From: Gluconacetobacter johannae
GTDB taxonomy: Bacteria; Pseudomonadota; Alphaproteobacteria; Acetobacterales; Acetobacteraceae
Direction: 5' to 3'
Assembly (NCBI RefSeq): GCF_014174305.1
Contig: NZ_JABEQH010000002.1
Location: 1 to 64,000 of the forward strand
Length of the DNA stretch: 64,000 nucleotides
Position 1 is the first letter of the stretch; each line of letters begins with the position of its first letter. The notes beneath the pieces are model-generated. The model saw nothing but the letters and a program-made list of their open reading frames with translations. It ran no database searches and was not told where the DNA came from. Positions 60,963-64,000 of the stretch are shown here, piece by piece. The position numbers were made by a program, and so were the translations under genes.

Positions 60963-62003
60963 TCAGGACGGCTGGATTGTCTCCTGCGGCAGCAGGCCCC
61001 AGACCGATCTGCGGTCCAGCCAGCCGGAATAATGTTGCACGCCGACCCGGCACCAGCCGGTACCGGCGGCGCAGTCGTGGAACGTGCCCACCGCGCCGGG
61101 CCGCAGGACCGCGACGATGGACGACGCGGCATCGGCCGACGCGCGCAGCATGACGGCGCCGGGAATCGTGGCGGCCGCGGCCGGGTCCGCCAGGCGGCCG
61201 ACGATCTGCGTGTCCGAATGGCCGGCCGGGGCAGCGGCCGGCTGGGTGCCGGCCGCGCTGGCGGGGACCGGCTGCGCCGGATCGACCGGCGGCAGGCCGG
61301 GCACCACGAAGGTCCGCGTGCCCACCAGGGTGGCCTGATGGACCCACCCCTTCTGCCCGTCCGAATCCTCGACCAGCCGCCAGACGTCGAATTCGCGCTC
61401 GATCTTCACCGGCAGGTTGCGGCGGTGGTACACCCACTGGATCGGGTAACGCTGCCCGGGGCCGGAGCGCATGTTGACCTCGTCGGCGCGCAGCGCCGCG
61501 AAACGCGGCAGCGGCAGGCTGGTCACCGTGCCCTTGTCCGGGTCCCTGTCGGGCGCGCCGGGCGCCGCCGGGGGCACGCTGGCGGGCAGGGCCGTCGCGT
61601 TCGCGGTGGCGGCCGACGCGGCGGCTCCCGTCGCCGCCCCCGCCGCGACGCCGGCGGCAACCCCCGTGGCGATCGCCGGCGCATGCCGTGTCACGGCGGC
61701 GGACCGGTGCGCCGGGCCGTGATAGGGATGCGGCGGGGCCTTGGCGTGCCGGGCGTGGGCGGACGCGGACACCGGATGCGCGGTCGGCCCATGATGGTGG
61801 CGGTGTGCGCCCGCCCCGGCCGCGGCAGTCCCCGCATGATGATGGTGATGGCGGTGGTGGGCCGCGCCCCCCGATGCGGTGCCCTGGGCCGCCGCACCCG
61901 TCGCCCACAGCACGGCCGGGATCATCACGGCCATCGACAGCGTACCGCCGCCGACGCGGCTGCGCGCGCCGGAAGACGGGATGGGAAATAGGGAAAGGAT
62001 CAT
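60963..62003 (-). CDS. Exported SH3-domain protein with His-rich region
   Basis: A 346-residue exported protein. A signal peptide ends around ATGAAAQ. A His-rich stretch (HHRHHHHH, then more His pairs) and Ala-Gly-rich low-complexity sequence fill residues of about 45-150. Two SH3-like domains lie in the C-terminal half: LRADEVNMRSGPGQRYPIQWV...KIEREFDVWRLVE with GWVHQATLVG, and a second with MLRASADAASSIVAVLRPG and WCRVGVQHYSGWLDR. Such proteins bind cell wall. The His-rich tract could bind metal or be a disordered spacer. The ATG at 62003 gives a clean signal peptide. Confidence 0.78.
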   Translation of the reverse strand: MILSLFPIPSSGARSRVGGGTLSMAVMIPAVLWATGAAAQGTASGGAAHHRHHHHHAGTAAAGAGAHRHHHGPTAHPVSASAHARHAKAPPHPYHGPAHRSAAVTRHAPAIATGVAAGVAAGAATGAAASAATANATALPASVPPAAPGAPDRDPDKGTVTSLPLPRFAALRADEVNMRSGPGQRYPIQWVYHRRNLPVKIEREFDVWRLVEDSDGQKGWVHQATLVGTRTFVVPGLPPVDPAQPVPASAAGTQPAAAPAGHSDTQIVGRLADPAAAATIPGAVMLRASADAASSIVAVLRPGAVGTFHDCAAGTGWCRVGVQHYSGWLDRRSVWGLLPQETIQPS

Positions 62004-62074
62004 GGCTGCATCCCTGCCAAGGCCCACGCCGCTCGGCAAGGGGGATCCGCCGGAAAGGGACAGGTCATCCCGCC

Positions 62075-62488
62075 TCACAGGCTGACGATCTGCCGGCCGC
62101 GGGCCGCGTCGAGAAACGTCGGAACGCCGGCCACCTCGACCCCGGGCAGCAACGCGTCGGCGGGCAGGCCTGCGAGGCGCAGGCCGGATTCGCAGGCCAG
62201 CAGGACGCCGTCCATCTCGCGCACCGCGTCGCGCAGGGTGTCGAGCCCGGCGACGCCGCCGGCCCGCACTGCCGCATCGCGCGCCGCGTCATGCAGGCCG
62301 CTCCAGTCCCGGGCCAGGGCATGCACCCCCCGTCCCGCCGCGAACAGGACCACCGGGCGATCGACCGCCAGCGCCCCCGCCGCCAGGACAAAGGCGTAGT
62401 GCGCGCGCTCGTACCCACCGTCCAGCAGCAGGATCGCCAGCCCTCCGGCGGAGGGGGCGTCAGAGGCCCGGAAATCCTCATCCGGCAT
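62075..62488 (-). CDS. DsrE-like sulfur-relay-family protein
   Basis: A 137-residue protein of the DsrE/DsrF-like fold. It has an N-terminal strand (LAILLLDGGYERAHYAFVLAAGALA) and the VVLFAAGRGVHAL and GVLLACESGLRLAGL segments, with Cys in LACESG that may be the persulfide carrier. Its start overlaps the 3' end of the MoeB/ThiF-like gene by 11 bases on the same strand. The pair may act in sulfur transfer, but the exact target is not known. Confidence 0.7.
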   Translation of the reverse strand: MPDEDFRASDAPSAGGLAILLLDGGYERAHYAFVLAAGALAVDRPVVLFAAGRGVHALARDWSGLHDAARDAAVRAGGVAGLDTLRDAVREMDGVLLACESGLRLAGLPADALLPGVEVAGVPTFLDAARGRQIVSL

Positions 62489-63320
62489 GGATGTCGCAGG
62501 CCTCCCTCGCGGTCGCCCCCATTGTCGTCGCCTCGTGCGCCGACAGGTCGCGGATCGTCGCGCGCGGGCCGCACAGCGGGCACGCCGGATCGGGTGACAG
62601 ACGGATGGTATGGAACCGCGCCGCCAGCGCGTCCCAGACCAGAAGGCGCCCCGACAGGCTTTCGCCGATCTCCAGAAGCTCCTTCAACGCCTCGGTGGCC
62701 TGCAATGTTCCCATCACCCCGGTCACCGCGCCGAACACGCCGGCTTCGGCGCAGGACGGAACGGTGCCGGCGGGCGGCGCGGACGGATACAGGCAGCGAT
62801 AGCACGGCCCCCCCCGATGCGGCCGGAATGTCGAAATCTGGCCCTCGAACCGCAGGACGGCCGCCGACACCAGCGTCCGCCGCTCCAGCGCGCAGGCGTC
62901 GGCCACCAGGTAGCGGGTGCCGAAATTGTCGCATCCGTCGCAGACCAGATCATAGCCCGCGACCAAGGCGCGGGCGTTGTCCGCGTCCAGCCGCATCGGA
63001 TGGCGGTCGACCCGGACCAGCGGATTGACGGCATGGATCGCCTCGGCGGCGGAATCGACCTTGCGCCGGCCGATGCGGTCGGTGGTATGCGCGATCTGGC
63101 GTTGCAGGTTCGACAGATCGACGACGTCGTCATCGACCAGCCCGATCCGCCCGACCCCCGCCGCCGCCAGGTACAGCGCCAGCGGCGAACCCAGGCCGCC
63201 CGCGCCCACCACCAGCACGCTGGCGTCGCGCAGGGCCGCCTGCCCGACGCCCCCGATTTCAGGCAGCAGGATGTGGCGGGCGTAGCGCTGGATCTCGGTT
63301 TCGGAAAAATCGGCGATCAT
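62478..63320 (-). CDS. MoeB/ThiF-family adenylyltransferase
   Basis: A 280-residue E1-like enzyme that adenylates the C-terminus of a sulfur carrier (MoaD or ThiS-like). It opens RYARHILLPEIGGVGQAALRDA, followed by the ATP-binding GAGGLGSPLALYLAAAGVGRIGLVDDD, DLSNLQRQIAH, the CXXC zinc pairs (CYRCLYP and CPLCGP) and the VPSCAEAGVFG Cys segment. No rhodanese domain is attached. Start ATG at 63320. The downstream DsrE-like gene overlaps it by 11 bases. Which carrier it acts on cannot be told. Confidence 0.9.
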   Translation of the reverse strand: MIADFSETEIQRYARHILLPEIGGVGQAALRDASVLVVGAGGLGSPLALYLAAAGVGRIGLVDDDVVDLSNLQRQIAHTTDRIGRRKVDSAAEAIHAVNPLVRVDRHPMRLDADNARALVAGYDLVCDGCDNFGTRYLVADACALERRTLVSAAVLRFEGQISTFRPHRGGPCYRCLYPSAPPAGTVPSCAEAGVFGAVTGVMGTLQATEALKELLEIGESLSGRLLVWDALAARFHTIRLSPDPACPLCGPRATIRDLSAHEATTMGATAREACDIHAG

Positions 63321-63410
63321 GCGTCCTGCCTCGGAGGGGCCTGTCCGCATGGTATGAACCCGGCGCGCCCGGACGAATACGGCCTTCGGATCACCTTTTT
63401 GTGACAATTT

Positions 63411-63424
63411 ATGTCGCGCGACAT
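63411..63424. promoter_or_regulatory. 14-bp perfect palindrome in divergent promoter region
   Basis: ATGTCGCGCGACAT, exactly symmetric, lies between the ThiF-like gene (start 63320, minus) and the DUF2939-like gene (start 63488, plus), next to TTTTTTGTGACAATTTAT. It could be an operator for a dimeric regulator acting on either gene. Confidence 0.5.
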
Positions 63425-63487
63425 GAAAACCATGCATGCCCGATATGCTTACGATATGGTCCGTAGGCAAGATCAGGGGACGATTTG

Positions 63488-64000
63488 ATGCACCGTTTGG
63501 GACGTCTGATGCCTGTCGGTCACATGGTCGCCGTCCGTCGGCACCAGGCCCGCCGGATCTGCGCCGTGACGCTGGTGATGTCCCTGTCCCTGTTCGTCGC
63601 CTCGCCATTCGTGACGCTGTGGTCCGTCTCCTCGGCCCTCCAGGCCAACGACATGCGGTCGCTGGGGTCTTTCCTGAACTGGCGTGCGGTCCGCACCAGC
63701 CTGAAGACGCAGCTTGTCGACAGCGTCGTCGGCACCCAGCCGGTCGCCGACGACGAACTGCCGGAATTCGGGTCGTCCTTCGCCACGGCGGCGGTGTCCA
63801 ACGCCGTGGACCTGAACGTGAACCCCGACAATCTCGGGTCGCTGGTCGGGCAGGTCATGCCCGCGGCCCCCGCCATTCCGGTGGAAGCACGGGTCGCCAT
63901 CCTGCATCACGTCCACGTCCGTTTCGTGCGCCCCGACATGTTCGAGGCCAGCATCGCGGTGCCGGGGCACGAACATGAAAGCCCCCTGCATCTGCAGATG
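63488..64000 (+). CDS. DUF2939-like exported/membrane protein (partial)
   Basis: Open to the end of the window, 171 codons seen, 3' end missing. The N-terminus has a basic start, then one hydrophobic segment (about residues 24-44), then SPFVTLWSVSSALQANDMRSLGSFLNWRAVRTSLKTQL, the pattern of DUF2939 proteins. The remainder contains the FVRPDMFEASIAVPG segment. AGGGGA lies seven bases before the ATG. Function of the family is unknown. The other long frame over this stretch is a shadow. Confidence 0.65.
   Translation, partial: MHRLGRLMPVGHMVAVRRHQARRICAVTLVMSLSLFVASPFVTLWSVSSALQANDMRSLGSFLNWRAVRTSLKTQLVDSVVGTQPVADDELPEFGSSFATAAVSNAVDLNVNPDNLGSLVGQVMPAAPAIPVEARVAILHHVHVRFVRPDMFEASIAVPGHEHESPLHLQM

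Overview
The window is GC-rich DNA whose gene content points to an acetic acid bacterium of the Acetobacteraceae (Gluconacetobacter/Komagataeibacter type). The evidence is a complete pqqABCDE cofactor operon, alphaproteobacterial ChvG/ChvI-like signalling, FnrN-type oxygen sensing, an Etf/ETF-QO set, NodT-type efflux, and a family of GC-rich intergenic repeats of the kind I associate with this family. The species cannot be fixed from sequence alone. I see no tRNA, rRNA, CRISPR array or transposase, so this looks like ordinary chromosome with several accessory clusters.

Layout. 0-5.6 kb: flavin reductase plus a coupled small membrane protein, an HIBYL-CoA hydrolase-like crotonase, a sugar-proton symporter with a structured leader or small RNA, and a thiolase. 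5.6-10.4 kb: a probable copper cluster (DUF2946-like protein, TonB receptor, PepSY membrane protein with a Met-rich loop, SCO1 protein). 10.6-16.9 kb: S9 peptidase, DedA protein, SDR, and a ChvG/ChvI-like two-component pair. 17.1-24.2 kb: grpE-dnaK-dnaJ, dapB, metK and trmB. 24.4-27.7 kb: pqqEDCBA on the minus strand, with a hairpin between pqqA and pqqB. 27.9-33.6 kb: AI-2E family permease, FnrN-type regulator with a perfect FNR box, and an ompW-hemN-dioxygenase operon behind a second FNR-like box. 33.7-37.1 kb: ETF-QO, etfB, etfA. 37.5-40.0 kb: chemoreceptor and a small protein. 40.1-46.1 kb: FecI/FecR/TonB receptor divergent from a Tat-exported PhoD, with a Pho-box-like site between them. 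46.2-51.1 kb: Cu/Zn SOD, amidase, APC permease, MATE exporter. 51.4-58.2 kb: TetR regulator divergent from a complete RND pump operon. 58.2-64.0 kb: a structured intergenic RNA candidate, DUF1275 protein, pyruvate kinase, His-rich SH3 protein, DsrE-like and MoeB/ThiF-like proteins, and the start of a DUF2939-like gene cut by the window end.

How the parts relate. The pqq operon makes the cofactor for periplasmic dehydrogenases. The Etf/ETF-QO set carries electrons from acyl-CoA dehydrogenases to quinone and fits with the crotonase and thiolase. The FNR-linked block would switch heme synthesis and an outer-membrane porin when oxygen falls. The most interesting accessory features are the copper cluster, the phosphate-linked TonB/PhoD cluster, two intergenic structured RNA candidates (2.28-2.41 kb and 58.4-58.57 kb), a possible metK leader, and a dispersed repeat family found only at gene 3' ends.
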